Origin: Lachnospiraceae bacterium
Lineage (GTDB): Bacteria > Bacillota > Clostridia > Lachnospirales > Lachnospiraceae
NCBI GenBank assembly: GCA_017394885.1
Contig: JAFPWO010000031.1
Coordinates: forward strand, 25,268 to 89,267
Reading direction: 5' to 3'
DNA length: 64,000 nt
How positions within the stretch are numbered: position 1 is the stretch's first letter; each line of letters starts with the position of its first letter. Below the pieces are notes generated by a model. The model was given only the letters and a program-made list of their open reading frames with translations. It made no database searches and was not told the origin of the DNA. Below, piece by piece: positions 17,324 to 25,879 of the stretch. Made by a program: the position numbers and the translations under genes.

Positions 17324-18514
17324 TCACACTTTCTCGATGACTGTCGCGCTGCCTAGGCCACCGCCCACGCACATCGTAGCAAGCCCGTAGCGGGCTTCTG
17401 GCCTGCGTCTCATCTCATAGCAAAGTGTACCGATCAGTCTAGCGCCAGTCATACCGGCCGGATGGCCGAGCGCAATCGCGCCGCCATTGACGTTCAGTTT
17501 CGACTGATTGATGCCTAGTTCGTGCACGCAGGCGAGTGCCTGAGCCGCAAACGCCTCATTCAGTTCGATGAGATCCATCTGATCGATGGTCATGTCCAGC
17601 TGTTTCAGGACTTTGCGTACCGCGGGGATCGGACCGATGCCCATGATCCGCGGATCGACGCCGGCCATCGCATAGCCGATGATCTTCGCAAGCGGCTTTA
17701 CACCGAGTTCTTTCACTTTATCATCGCTCATGAGGAGCAGGACAGCCGCACCGTCGTTGCGGCCGCAGGCATTGCCAACCGTTACCGTGCCATCTGGCTT
17801 GAAGACAGGTTTCAAGCTCGCCAGTTTCTCCGGCGAAGTCAGGCGCGGGTGCTCATCCTTATCCACGATGACCGGATCGCCCTTCTTCTGCGGCACTGCC
17901 ACCGGAACGACCTCGTCAAACTTTCCAGCCTCGTAGGCTGCCTGGTAACGGACCTGGCTCTGGTGCGCGAAAGCGTCCTGTTCCTCGCGGCTGACATGAT
18001 ACTGCTCCGCGACCGTTTCCGCGGTGATGCCCATGCCGAAACGTCCGTAGATAGACGACGGCTGCGCGCCGACCTGGCTTTCCGTGATCGAGTCGTAAAT
18101 GGTCAGGTTGCCGGTTCCCGCGCCATAGCGGATGTTGTTCGTAAAGAACGGCGAATTGCTCATGCTCTCCACGCCTCCTGCGATCACGATGTCCGCCATC
18201 CCGACCCGGATCTTGTTGACCGAATTCTGGATCGCGCACATGCCCGAAGAGCAAGCCTGCTGGATCGTATAGCCAATCACCTCGTACGGGAAACTCGCCA
18301 TCAGCGCCGCGTGCCGCGCAACGTTGTGGATGGCGGAGGACGGACGCGTTTCACCCATCACAATCTCATCAACCATATCTTTGGTAATGCCGCCGCGTTT
18401 GACGATCTCCTCGAAGACCGCTACAGACAGATCTGCTACAGTCAACGGACGCAACGCACCTCCCATTTTTCCAATCGGTGTCCGGCAAAATGCTGTGATA
18501 TAAACATCTCTCAT
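17324..18514 (-). CDS. acetyl-CoA acetyltransferase (thiolase)
   Basis: 396 aa, full length. The nucleophile Cys lies in QQACSSGM (about residue 88). NEAFAAQAL, the GGAIALGHPAG His box and the second Cys in TMCVGGGLG are all present. It cleaves or forms acetoacetyl-CoA or similar 3-ketoacyl-CoA. Lies between the CoA-transferase and dehydrogenase genes on the same strand with short gaps. Confidence 0.94.
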   Translation of the reverse strand: MRDVYITAFCRTPIGKMGGALRPLTVADLSVAVFEEIVKRGGITKDMVDEIVMGETRPSSAIHNVARHAALMASFPYEVIGYTIQQACSSGMCAIQNSVNKIRVGMADIVIAGGVESMSNSPFFTNNIRYGAGTGNLTIYDSITESQVGAQPSSIYGRFGMGITAETVAEQYHVSREEQDAFAHQSQVRYQAAYEAGKFDEVVPVAVPQKKGDPVIVDKDEHPRLTSPEKLASLKPVFKPDGTVTVGNACGRNDGAAVLLLMSDDKVKELGVKPLAKIIGYAMAGVDPRIMGIGPIPAVRKVLKQLDMTIDQMDLIELNEAFAAQALACVHELGINQSKLNVNGGAIALGHPAGMTGARLIGTLCYEMRRRPEARYGLATMCVGGGLGSATVIEKV

Positions 18515-18530
18515 GATTTTCCTCCTATGG

Positions 18531-19730
18531 TTAGATCACTGCCTTTTCACGCAATTCCTGCAACTTTTCTTCATCGTAGCCGAGCAGTTCGCCGTAGACC
18601 TCCGCATTATGCTGTCCGAGAAGCGGCGCAGGCATTCGTATACTGGTACTTGTATCCGAAAGCTTGACGGGATTGTAAGTTACGGTCAGCTCACCGATGC
18701 CGGGTTGATCGATTTTAACCAACATCTCCCGTTCCTCTGTGAAATAGGTATTATTAGAAATATCGTCCATGTTCCAAATCGGCCCAGCCGGGACACCACA
18801 AGCCAAGCATTTCTCCACAATCTCATCGACTGTCAGGTCAGCCGCCCAATCCTCCACGATTTTTTTTATCTCCGGATAATGATCCGAGCGGCGAGCCATG
18901 ATGCAGTAACGTACGTCCTCTGCCAATTCCGGACGTTTCAGGACATCTGTCACAAATTTACGGAACAGCTTCTCACTGCCACACGCCAGATTGAAATAAC
19001 TATCCTTTGCCTTGAAGGAACCGTACGGTGCGTTTCCCATATAGCGATTTCCCAGACGAGGCACTAGACGACCGCTCACAAAATAACGCATATTCTCTGA
19101 TGGCATCAACGCCAGCACAGAATCGAGAAGTGCAATGTCTACGCACTGTCCTTCCCCGGTCAACTCCCGCGCGTGCAACGCTGCGAGGATGCCAATCACC
19201 GCATTCATACCGGCTGCAACGTCTGAGATTGAAGTACCGACCCGGTTTGGTTCACCGCCATCGGTGCCTGTCACAGCCATGATTCCGCCCATGCCCTGAC
19301 CGATAATATCGTAGGCCGGCCGAGAAGCATACTTGCTGTTCTGTCCAAAACCGGAGACTGTCGCAAAGATGATGCGTTTATTGACTGCTCGAAATACGTC
19401 ATATCCAAGCCCCAGTTTTTCCATTACCCCCGGGCGGAAATTTGACAATACCACATCGGCTTCCTTTGCCATTTCCAGTAAGATTTCCCTTCCTTCCGGC
19501 GCCTTTAAGTTCAGAGTAACGCTACGTTTATTTCTGTTTATTGCGGCAAAGAAAGTACTTGCTCCATTTACATGGATCGGAGTCATACGCGCATCATCGC
19601 CTTTTCCCGGCATCTCAATCTTAATAATATCCGCGCCAAGGTCACCCAGCCACATGGCTGCATAGGGGCCGCTGAGAACTCTGCTCAAGTCAAGCACTCT
19701 GATATCGCTTAACGCTCCATAATCTGCCAT
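18531..19730 (-). CDS. family III CoA-transferase (CaiB/BaiF)
   Basis: 399 aa. Start MADYGALSD at 19730 follows GGGAGGCG with 6-nt spacing. Typical family features: RVLDLSRVLSGPYAAMWLGDLGADIIKIE and RNKRSVTLNLKAPEG. The catalytic Asp is expected in the DIIGQGMGG stretch. It moves CoA between carboxylic acids, activating the substrate for the thiolase and dehydrogenase that follow. Divergent from a LysR gene, which is its probable regulator. Confidence 0.92.
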   Translation of the reverse strand: MADYGALSDIRVLDLSRVLSGPYAAMWLGDLGADIIKIEMPGKGDDARMTPIHVNGASTFFAAINRNKRSVTLNLKAPEGREILLEMAKEADVVLSNFRPGVMEKLGLGYDVFRAVNKRIIFATVSGFGQNSKYASRPAYDIIGQGMGGIMAVTGTDGGEPNRVGTSISDVAAGMNAVIGILAALHARELTGEGQCVDIALLDSVLALMPSENMRYFVSGRLVPRLGNRYMGNAPYGSFKAKDSYFNLACGSEKLFRKFVTDVLKRPELAEDVRYCIMARRSDHYPEIKKIVEDWAADLTVDEIVEKCLACGVPAGPIWNMDDISNNTYFTEEREMLVKIDQPGIGELTVTYNPVKLSDTSTSIRMPAPLLGQHNAEVYGELLGYDEEKLQELREKAVI

Positions 19731-19795
19731 TGTTTCGCCTCCCAGTATTGATCCGTTCAATATAAAACATTGTATTCTGATTATAGTTTACCATT

Positions 19796-19854
19796 GACAA
19801 TTGTCTTATTCCAATTTATATTATTGTTATATTCATTTATTGTAATAAATGAAT
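19796..19854. promoter_or_regulatory. divergent control region with two palindromes
   Basis: GACAATTGTC (19796-19805) is a perfect 10-bp palindrome. ATTCATTTATT and AATAAATGAAT (19831-19841 and 19844-19854) are perfect 11-bp inverted arms with a 2-nt centre, just before the LysR ribosome binding site. They are candidate operators for LysR autoregulation and for activating the divergent CoA-transferase operon. Confidence 0.55.
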
Positions 19855-19867
19855 CAAGGAGACACAT

Positions 19868-20746
19868 ATGGTAACGTTACAGCAGCTTCGATATTTCAGG
19901 GAACTTGCAATTGGCGGTCATCTGACACGCACAGCGGAAAAACTGCATATCACGCAAACGTCTCTCAGCAACACGATCATTCACATGGAGAAAGATCTGG
20001 GAGTCAAGCTCTTCCATCGTGTTGGACGGACTCTCGAATTAAGCGAGATCGGAAAGATTTATCTTGATTACGTGGAAGAAGCACTGTCAGCACTGGAAAA
20101 CGCTCAGATTGTTGTAGATGATTATTTGGATCGAAAAAATGATACCGTTTCGATCGCCATGAGCAGTTCTCATATCTGGACAACACTAATCCGTAATTTT
20201 CGAACGAAATACCGCAATTACAGTATTCGGCAAGTCAATTGTACACGTCTACAGTATCGAGATCTTCTCATTAATCAGGAGACGGACCTTGTCATCGCTG
20301 GTACCGACGATCTGCTTTTAAACGGTCTGGAATACACTATTTTTCGCCAGGAAAAACTGTATTTATGTGTTTATAAAGACCATCCCTTTGCTTCACGGAA
20401 GAGCATTAAACTGGAAGAAGCTAAAAACGAACCGTTCATCAATCTGTCTGAAAGTGAAAGCTTTCGAATCTTCTGTGATAAGCTATTTGAGCGAGCAGGA
20501 ATCTCACCCATTTCTTCCATAGAATGTGATTACACCATGCGTGGTAAACTGATCGAGGCAGGATTCGGCGTTGCTATCACTACAGGCCGTGTAATTGACA
20601 TGAATATGTTGGGAAACAACATTTTCATTCCTCTTTCGGATGATTATGCCGAACGTCCTATCGCAATTATCTGGAACCCAAAGCATTATCTTGGCAAAGC
20701 GGCTCGGGACTTCAAGGATTACACATTAAAGACTGAGTCGAAATAG
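19868..20746 (+). CDS. LysR-family transcriptional regulator (CoA-transferase operon)
   Basis: 292 aa. N-terminal winged helix: LQQLRYFRELAIGGHLTRTAEKLHITQTSLS then MEKDLGVKLFHR. The substrate-binding domain runs from about residue 90. AAGGAG precedes the start. It is divergent from the CoA-transferase/thiolase/dehydrogenase operon, the usual arrangement for a LysR activator of that operon. Effector unknown. Confidence 0.93.
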   Translation: MVTLQQLRYFRELAIGGHLTRTAEKLHITQTSLSNTIIHMEKDLGVKLFHRVGRTLELSEIGKIYLDYVEEALSALENAQIVVDDYLDRKNDTVSIAMSSSHIWTTLIRNFRTKYRNYSIRQVNCTRLQYRDLLINQETDLVIAGTDDLLLNGLEYTIFRQEKLYLCVYKDHPFASRKSIKLEEAKNEPFINLSESESFRIFCDKLFERAGISPISSIECDYTMRGKLIEAGFGVAITTGRVIDMNMLGNNIFIPLSDDYAERPIAIIWNPKHYLGKAARDFKDYTLKTESK

Positions 20747-20768
20747 ATATCACTAGATATAAAAAAGA

Positions 20769-20804
20769 GACTGCTACACTCAATAACGAGCAGCAGTCCC
20801 TTTT
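20769..20804. terminator. bidirectional terminator between convergent genes
   Basis: GACTGCT (20769-20775) pairs with AGCAGTC (20792-20798). T-rich tracts flank it on both strands (TTTT on plus; TTTTTT on minus), serving the LysR gene and the dehydrogenase gene. Confidence 0.75.
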
Positions 20805-20825
20805 GAGTTTTCACTGTAATTTGTT

Positions 20826-21701
20826 TTAATCAACTTCTATATCGCACAATTCTTCATAAATACGTACTACTTCAATGGAATCGTCTAAAACAGGATATTT
20901 GCTCACTGCCTGTTCAAACAAGCTCTGAGCTACAGTACCTAACATCAAAGGAGCACCTGACAACTTCGCCGTTTTACAGGCTATATTTGTATCTTTTAAT
21001 TGAATCTGCAAAGTACTGCGGGTAGTAAAGTCCCGATCGATTAAAAATTGCCCCCGATTTCTAAAGATTTCCGATCTTCCAGCACTTTTATTGATTACAT
21101 CATAAACCATCTGCAGGTTTAAGCCACACTGGCGCGCCAAATTGAATGCCTCAGCGGTCGCACACATATGAATTCCTACTAACAACTGATTTACTGCTTT
21201 GATGGCCTGTCCCTCTCCCACTTTCAGACCAACATGAATAACGTTAGTACCAAAGCTTTCTAACAAAGGCTTATACATGTTGAATAAATCAGGACTGCCT
21301 GCTGCCATAATCGTCAGTTCACCCTTTTTCGCACCAGCAGTACCTCCGCTGACAGGACAATCCATCATACAGCAGTTTTTTCCCGCGGCCAGCTTTTCCA
21401 GGTTCTGAGCTTCATCCATGGCAATGGTGCTCATATTGATAATTATACCATCATGAAATGTTTTAAGGAGATCATTCAGGACATCACAGCAGTTCTGATA
21501 CGTATTCACAATCATAAGTACTACGTCTGCTTTTTCACCAAGTTCCAGCAAGTTTTTGGCGGCTTCTGCTCCTTGCTTAACCAGATCAGTTAAGGCCTCA
21601 GGACGAATATCATACAAAACCATGTTATACCCGTGATTGAGAATATTTTGAGCAATGCTATGGCCCATAGCACCTAATCCAACCATTCCGATCTTATTCA
21701 C
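20826..21701 (-). CDS. beta-hydroxyacid dehydrogenase (3-hydroxyisobutyrate dehydrogenase family)
   Basis: 291 aa. GLGAMGHSIAQN nucleotide loop; DCPVSGGTAGA substrate loop; catalytic Lys in KAVNQLL. The family also includes tartronate-semialdehyde, threonate and sulfolactaldehyde enzymes, so the substrate is open. It lies ~70 nt downstream of the split transketolase on the same strand, suggesting it oxidises or reduces a small hydroxyacid or semialdehyde tied to that step. Confidence 0.9.
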   Translation of the reverse strand: MNKIGMVGLGAMGHSIAQNILNHGYNMVLYDIRPEALTDLVKQGAEAAKNLLELGEKADVVLMIVNTYQNCCDVLNDLLKTFHDGIIINMSTIAMDEAQNLEKLAAGKNCCMMDCPVSGGTAGAKKGELTIMAAGSPDLFNMYKPLLESFGTNVIHVGLKVGEGQAIKAVNQLLVGIHMCATAEAFNLARQCGLNLQMVYDVINKSAGRSEIFRNRGQFLIDRDFTTRSTLQIQLKDTNIACKTAKLSGAPLMLGTVAQSLFEQAVSKYPVLDDSIEVVRIYEELCDIEVD

Positions 21702-21769
21702 TGTTTATTCCTCGCTTTCAAGCTTTGTTTATCGTTTTTTCTCTTTTGATTTTCACTTCAGTAATGGAA

Positions 21770-22756
21770 TCACACAGTATCATTCCTTAGTTCGTGCGGA
21801 CTAAGTGTCACACTCCTTTTTCTTTGAAACAGGTTTTTAGCTTTAAAAACAATAGAATCCACATCCATATTATGATCTTTGTATATTAATTCAGTATCTC
21901 CCGATTCCCCAAAACGATCCTGAATACCAACAATTTCCATAGGAACAAGACATTTCTGAACCACTACTTCAGAAACGGCGCTACCAAGACCACCATAAAT
22001 AGTATGATCCTCTATAGTCATTATGGCGCCAGTCTCTTTCGCCGCCTTAAGAATCGCATTCTCATCCAATGGCTTAATAGTTGACATATCTATTACACGA
22101 ACATAGATTCCCTGTTCTCTTAAAATATTGGCGGCATCAACAGCCTTTTTTAATAAGATACCAGATACAATGAAAGTCATGTCCGTACCATAATCTACCA
22201 CCGTATTGGCTTTTCCCCATTCAAAGACATAAGTCTCCGGATTATAAAAATCTGCTACAGGATTACGATGTAAGCGAATATACAAAGGCCCCGTAAATTC
22301 CACAGCAGCGTGAGCAAGCGCTTTGCTAGAGATAGCATCCGCAGGCTGAACAACAGTCATGTTAGGGAAAGAGCGCATGATAGCCACATCCTCAATAGCT
22401 GCATGCGTCGCACCATCACCACCTACCTGAAGGCCAGCATGAGTACCGATAACTGTAACATTGAGTTTTGGATAGCAAATAAAGGTGCGAACCTGCTCAC
22501 AAGCCCGCATAGATGCAAATACAGCAAAAGTTGCTAAAAAGACCTTGTTTCCACAGGAAGCAAGTCCTGCAGCACCTGCCACAAGATTCTGCTCTGCAAT
22601 ACCGAATGAGAATTCACGTCCAGGGAACACTTGTCCAAATTTTTCAATACCACAAGTCTTTGTGTCTGCACTGCACACTACAAAATTCTCATTTGTCTTT
22701 GCTATTTTCATTAACTCCTGACCAAAAGCCATACGAGTAGCTAGTACTTTTCCCAT
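21770..22756 (-). CDS. transketolase-like, C-terminal subunit
   Basis: 328 aa: pyrimidine-binding and C-terminal transketolase domains. Seen: FGIAEQNLVAGAAGLA with the conserved Glu that activates thiamine diphosphate, GTHAGLQVGGDGATHAAIEDVAIMR, and TIEDHTIYGGLGSAV. Starts directly after the stop of the N-terminal subunit (TAGATG), so the two are made together. Split transketolases occur in many bacteria for pentose, apiose or sulfosugar breakdown; this one is embedded among uptake and hydroxyacid genes rather than pentose-phosphate genes. Confidence 0.92.
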   Translation of the reverse strand: MGKVLATRMAFGQELMKIAKTNENFVVCSADTKTCGIEKFGQVFPGREFSFGIAEQNLVAGAAGLASCGNKVFLATFAVFASMRACEQVRTFICYPKLNVTVIGTHAGLQVGGDGATHAAIEDVAIMRSFPNMTVVQPADAISSKALAHAAVEFTGPLYIRLHRNPVADFYNPETYVFEWGKANTVVDYGTDMTFIVSGILLKKAVDAANILREQGIYVRVIDMSTIKPLDENAILKAAKETGAIMTIEDHTIYGGLGSAVSEVVVQKCLVPMEIVGIQDRFGESGDTELIYKDHNMDVDSIVFKAKNLFQRKRSVTLSPHELRNDTV

Positions 22757-23605
22757 CTAAACCACCCCGCCTTTTTTTATTTCACAAATTGACTTTATCA
22801 TCTCGTCATCGTTAGGTGCTGCTCCATGCCATTTAGAATCATCCTCCATGAAAGAGATTCCCTTTCCCTTTACGGTTCGCATCAAGATCACTGTAGGATG
22901 ACACATGGTCTTTGCAGTATGCAGAGCTGTCAGAATTTCTTTCATATCATGGCCGTTTATTTCAATGACCCGCCATCCGAAGGCTCGCCATTTATCAGCT
23001 AAAGGTTCTACCGTCATCACGTCATTGGTCCAACCATTAATCTGTACACCATTGCAGTCTACAATTGCCACCAGATTTTTTAAATTATGATGAGCAGCTG
23101 CCATAGCTGCTTCCCACACTAGCCCTTCTTGGGTTTCTCCATCGCCCAACAAAACATAGGTCATATAGTCCTGTTTATGGAGCTTACCTGACATGGCCAT
23201 CCCCACCCCGACGGACAAACCATTTCCCAAAGAACCAGTACTCATATCAACACCGGGGGTTTTATTCATATCGGGATGGCCTTGTAAAATGGAATGATAC
23301 TCTCTCAGTGTGTCTAAATAAGTAGGTTTAAAATAGCCTCGTCGCGCTAATGCCGCATACATAACCGGGCAAGCATGTCCTTTCGAAAGAACAAATCTGT
23401 CACGATCAGCCCAGTCAGGATGACAAGGATCAATGTTCAACACATGAAAGTATAATGCAGTTACCATTTCAACAGCAGACAACGAACCACCGGGATGGCC
23501 GGCTTTTGCTTTGTAAATCATGGAAATAATGTCTTCTCGAATCTGGATTGCTTGCTTTTCCAAACGATAAACATCGCGTTCGGTAAAATAATAGTGATTC
23601 ACCAT
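22757..23605 (-). CDS. transketolase-like, N-terminal subunit
   Basis: 282 aa, the thiamine-diphosphate pyrophosphate domain. Motifs: KAGHPGGSLSAVEMVTALYF, LSKGHACPVMYAAL, and GDGETQEGLVWEAAMAAAHHNLKNLVAIVDCNG, the metal-binding GDG-x(25-30)-N motif. First gene of its operon; promoter region at 23675-23742 shared with two other operons. Forms a heteromeric enzyme with the following subunit, moving a two-carbon ketol unit between sugars or aldehydes. Confidence 0.92.
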   Translation of the reverse strand: MVNHYYFTERDVYRLEKQAIQIREDIISMIYKAKAGHPGGSLSAVEMVTALYFHVLNIDPCHPDWADRDRFVLSKGHACPVMYAALARRGYFKPTYLDTLREYHSILQGHPDMNKTPGVDMSTGSLGNGLSVGVGMAMSGKLHKQDYMTYVLLGDGETQEGLVWEAAMAAAHHNLKNLVAIVDCNGVQINGWTNDVMTVEPLADKWRAFGWRVIEINGHDMKEILTALHTAKTMCHPTVILMRTVKGKGISFMEDDSKWHGAAPNDDEMIKSICEIKKGGVV

Positions 23606-23674
23606 AATTTTTCCCTTTCGACTTATTGATTACTCATTTGGAGTACATCATTTTCTTTACTTCTACTGTATTAC

Positions 23675-23742
23675 GATATAAGATTAATTCACAAAAATCC
23701 AATTCGTCTTACTTACAGAAAGTATTAACACAAATAATACAA
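23675..23742 (-). promoter_or_regulatory. transketolase operon promoter with shared TTCG/AATAATA element
   Basis: Minus-strand boxes TTGGAT (23697-23702) and TATATC (23675-23680), 16-nt spacer. Upstream of them (plus-strand view) TTCG at 23703 and AATAATA at 23733, exactly 30 nt apart, the same spacing as at 28722/28752 and 30149/30179. The remaining 23606-23870 sequence is AT-rich and gene-free. Confidence 0.55.
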
Positions 23743-23870
23743 TAAACGCATTTACCGCTTGACAAGAAAAAAAAGCGAAGATATTTATTATAAATAATAC
23801 TTCATTATGGTATTTTGGAAATGTCGTACATCGTATAACAACTGTTCGTTTTTAATAAAGGAGAACCACT

Positions 23871-24761
23871 ATGGAGTTGTATGCAATTCGTTATGTTTTA
23901 AGTGTAGCTGAGTACGAAAACTTTTCTTTGGCAGCACAAGCTTGCTATGTCGGACAATCAGCACTTTCTCAGCAAGTAGCAAAATTAGAAGCAGAATTAG
24001 GCGTAGCGCTCTTTATACGAAACTCCCGAGGCGCTAAGCTGACAGAAGCCGGTAAGGTGTTTGTTCATCAGGCAAGAGAAATTTTGCAGCGAGTAGATGC
24101 TCTTCAGGCTGAAATGGAAGCATTTTCCGGTCTTCGCAAAGGTTCGCTTAATTTAGGGATTATTACCAGTTTGCAATGCATTGATTTTGGCAGGATGCTT
24201 TCCGCTTTCTGTAATACCTATCCGAACATTTCGGTCAATATTATTCAGAGCGGAACACATCAGTTAATTTCTCATCTTCTTGAAGGTAACCTCGATATTG
24301 CTTTTATGAACCTGCCTATAACCCGGTTACCTTTACAATTAGCGTTTGAAAAATTGGGAGAAGATCGCTTTTCGCTTGCTGTTTCTCAGACACATCGATT
24401 AGCAGAGAGAGACTGTGTAAGTTTATATGAGCTGAAAGACGAAAGTTTTATCTTTCATCAAACCGGACAGGTTGCTTCTGAGCTTTGTTTACAAGCCTGC
24501 CGAAAAGCAGGCTTTGATCCTCATATTGTATGTCGATCAGGCAATCCTACTACCGGTCTTTATATGGTTCAAGGCGGATCTGCAATAGCATTTTTCCCAA
24601 CCGAAGAATTTCAAGATCGATCCATCGATGGCATCAAGGAATTGAAGATTAAAGAATCCATTATAAAAGAAGTTGGCATATGTTGGCGGCGCGAGAACAT
24701 TTCCCCGGTAATTGATGCTATTGTACAATTTGCAAAACATTGGGTCGACAGAGAATACTAA
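23871..24761 (+). CDS. LysR-family transcriptional regulator (transketolase operon)
   Basis: 296 aa. Winged helix YAIRYVLSVAEYENFSLAAQACYVGQSALSQQ with LEAELGVALFIR; effector domain from about residue 90. RBS AAAGGAG. Divergent from the split-transketolase operon, and so a candidate to bind the element shared by the transketolase, importer and amidase promoters. Confidence 0.93.
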   Translation: MELYAIRYVLSVAEYENFSLAAQACYVGQSALSQQVAKLEAELGVALFIRNSRGAKLTEAGKVFVHQAREILQRVDALQAEMEAFSGLRKGSLNLGIITSLQCIDFGRMLSAFCNTYPNISVNIIQSGTHQLISHLLEGNLDIAFMNLPITRLPLQLAFEKLGEDRFSLAVSQTHRLAERDCVSLYELKDESFIFHQTGQVASELCLQACRKAGFDPHIVCRSGNPTTGLYMVQGGSAIAFFPTEEFQDRSIDGIKELKIKESIIKEVGICWRRENISPVIDAIVQFAKHWVDREY

Positions 24762-24782
24762 CTAGTCTGACGATAAAAGATT

Positions 24783-24834
24783 CTAAAAACCACCCCAAGG
24801 CAAGATGCTGATAAGAACCTGCTCTGGGGTGGTT
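24783..24834 (-). terminator. terminator of the ABC importer operon
   Basis: AACCACCCC (24788-24796) pairs with GGGGTGGTT (24826-24834). On the minus strand the stem is followed by TTTTTAGAA. It also lies downstream of the convergent LysR gene. Confidence 0.7.
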
Positions 24835-24865
24835 AGCTTTATCATCTACATTATCTCTAATGGTA

Positions 24866-25855
24866 TCAATTATCCTTTTTGTCTTTAATCATGGCAATTT
24901 CCTTATCTGTTCTATTAGCAGACTTACGCTGAGCCATGGCAATAGTCAAAGCACCAATGAGAATGAGACCTTTAGCGATACGCTGATAGAACTCACTGAC
25001 GCCTAAAAGAGTCAAACCGTTTGTAAGCACCTGAAGAACTATAAGACCCAAAATAGCACCGTAGGCATGACCGGAGCCTCCACCGATGGTGATGCCGCCC
25101 AAATTGGCAGCAGTAATCAAATCATAAGCATAGGATGTTCCACTCATACCATCACCAGTAGCGGTGCGGGCACAGTAAAGGATAGCGGCAGCGCCATAAA
25201 AGGCACCAGCCAATGCATGCGTGAGTATGGTCATTTTCTTAGTATCTATACCAGCTAATCTTGCTGCTTCCGGATTACCACCCAGGGCATAAACCCGGCG
25301 TCCGAAATACGAACGGCTGAGAACAAAAATACCAATCATAGCTAAGAAAGAGAAAATAGGAATTAAAGAAGGAATAGCTCCAAATATTTGATACTTAGCA
25401 ATTATGGTAAACTTTTCAGACAGACCAAAAAGAACTACGCCTCCACAGGCAAGCATAGCGACACCGGTCCATACATTGCTCATAGCCAGAGTCAGCGCAA
25501 AGGGATGCGTCTGAAGAGTATTCGCCAGAATGCCGTTGATCACACTGCAACTAGCAGCAATCAAGATAGCGATCAAACAAACAATAGGAACCGGAACACC
25601 TGCCATGACCAGTTTATAAATAATGACCGTACAAAGGGCAACAATGCTGCCGACAGAGAGGTCGGTGCTGCCCGAGATCATTACGAAGGAAACACCAACG
25701 CCTGCGGTACCTACAACTGAGACCTGACGTAGAATATTTAGAATATTACTTGTCGTCATGAACTTATCCGAAGTCAAAGAGAAAAAGACAACGAGAATAA
25801 GCAGTACGACAAACATCCCAATCTTTTGCCACGCTTTTAATACTTTATCCATCAT
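24866..25855 (-). CDS. ribose-type ABC importer permease (RbsC family)
   Basis: 329 aa with 8-10 membrane segments. Family marks: SGSTDLSVGSIVALC, the GRRVYALGGNPEAARLAGI cytoplasmic loop and AANLGGITIGGGSGHAYGAILG. Start taken at the first ATG of ATGATG after GGGAGG (25855). Last of three importer genes, 24 nt after the ATPase. Carries a sugar or related small polar solute; substrate not readable. Confidence 0.92.
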   Translation of the reverse strand: MMDKVLKAWQKIGMFVVLLILVVFFSLTSDKFMTTSNILNILRQVSVVGTAGVGVSFVMISGSTDLSVGSIVALCTVIIYKLVMAGVPVPIVCLIAILIAASCSVINGILANTLQTHPFALTLAMSNVWTGVAMLACGGVVLFGLSEKFTIIAKYQIFGAIPSLIPIFSFLAMIGIFVLSRSYFGRRVYALGGNPEAARLAGIDTKKMTILTHALAGAFYGAAAILYCARTATGDGMSGTSYAYDLITAANLGGITIGGGSGHAYGAILGLIVLQVLTNGLTLLGVSEFYQRIAKGLILIGALTIAMAQRKSANRTDKEIAMIKDKKDN

Positions 25856-25879
25856 AATAATAATTCCTCCCAATCTTGA

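Noticed and set aside
20826..23605. Assignment to the sulfo-transketolase or apiose pathway
   Set aside because: A split transketolase and a hydroxyacid dehydrogenase fit, but the isomerase, kinase and other diagnostic partners are not in the window.
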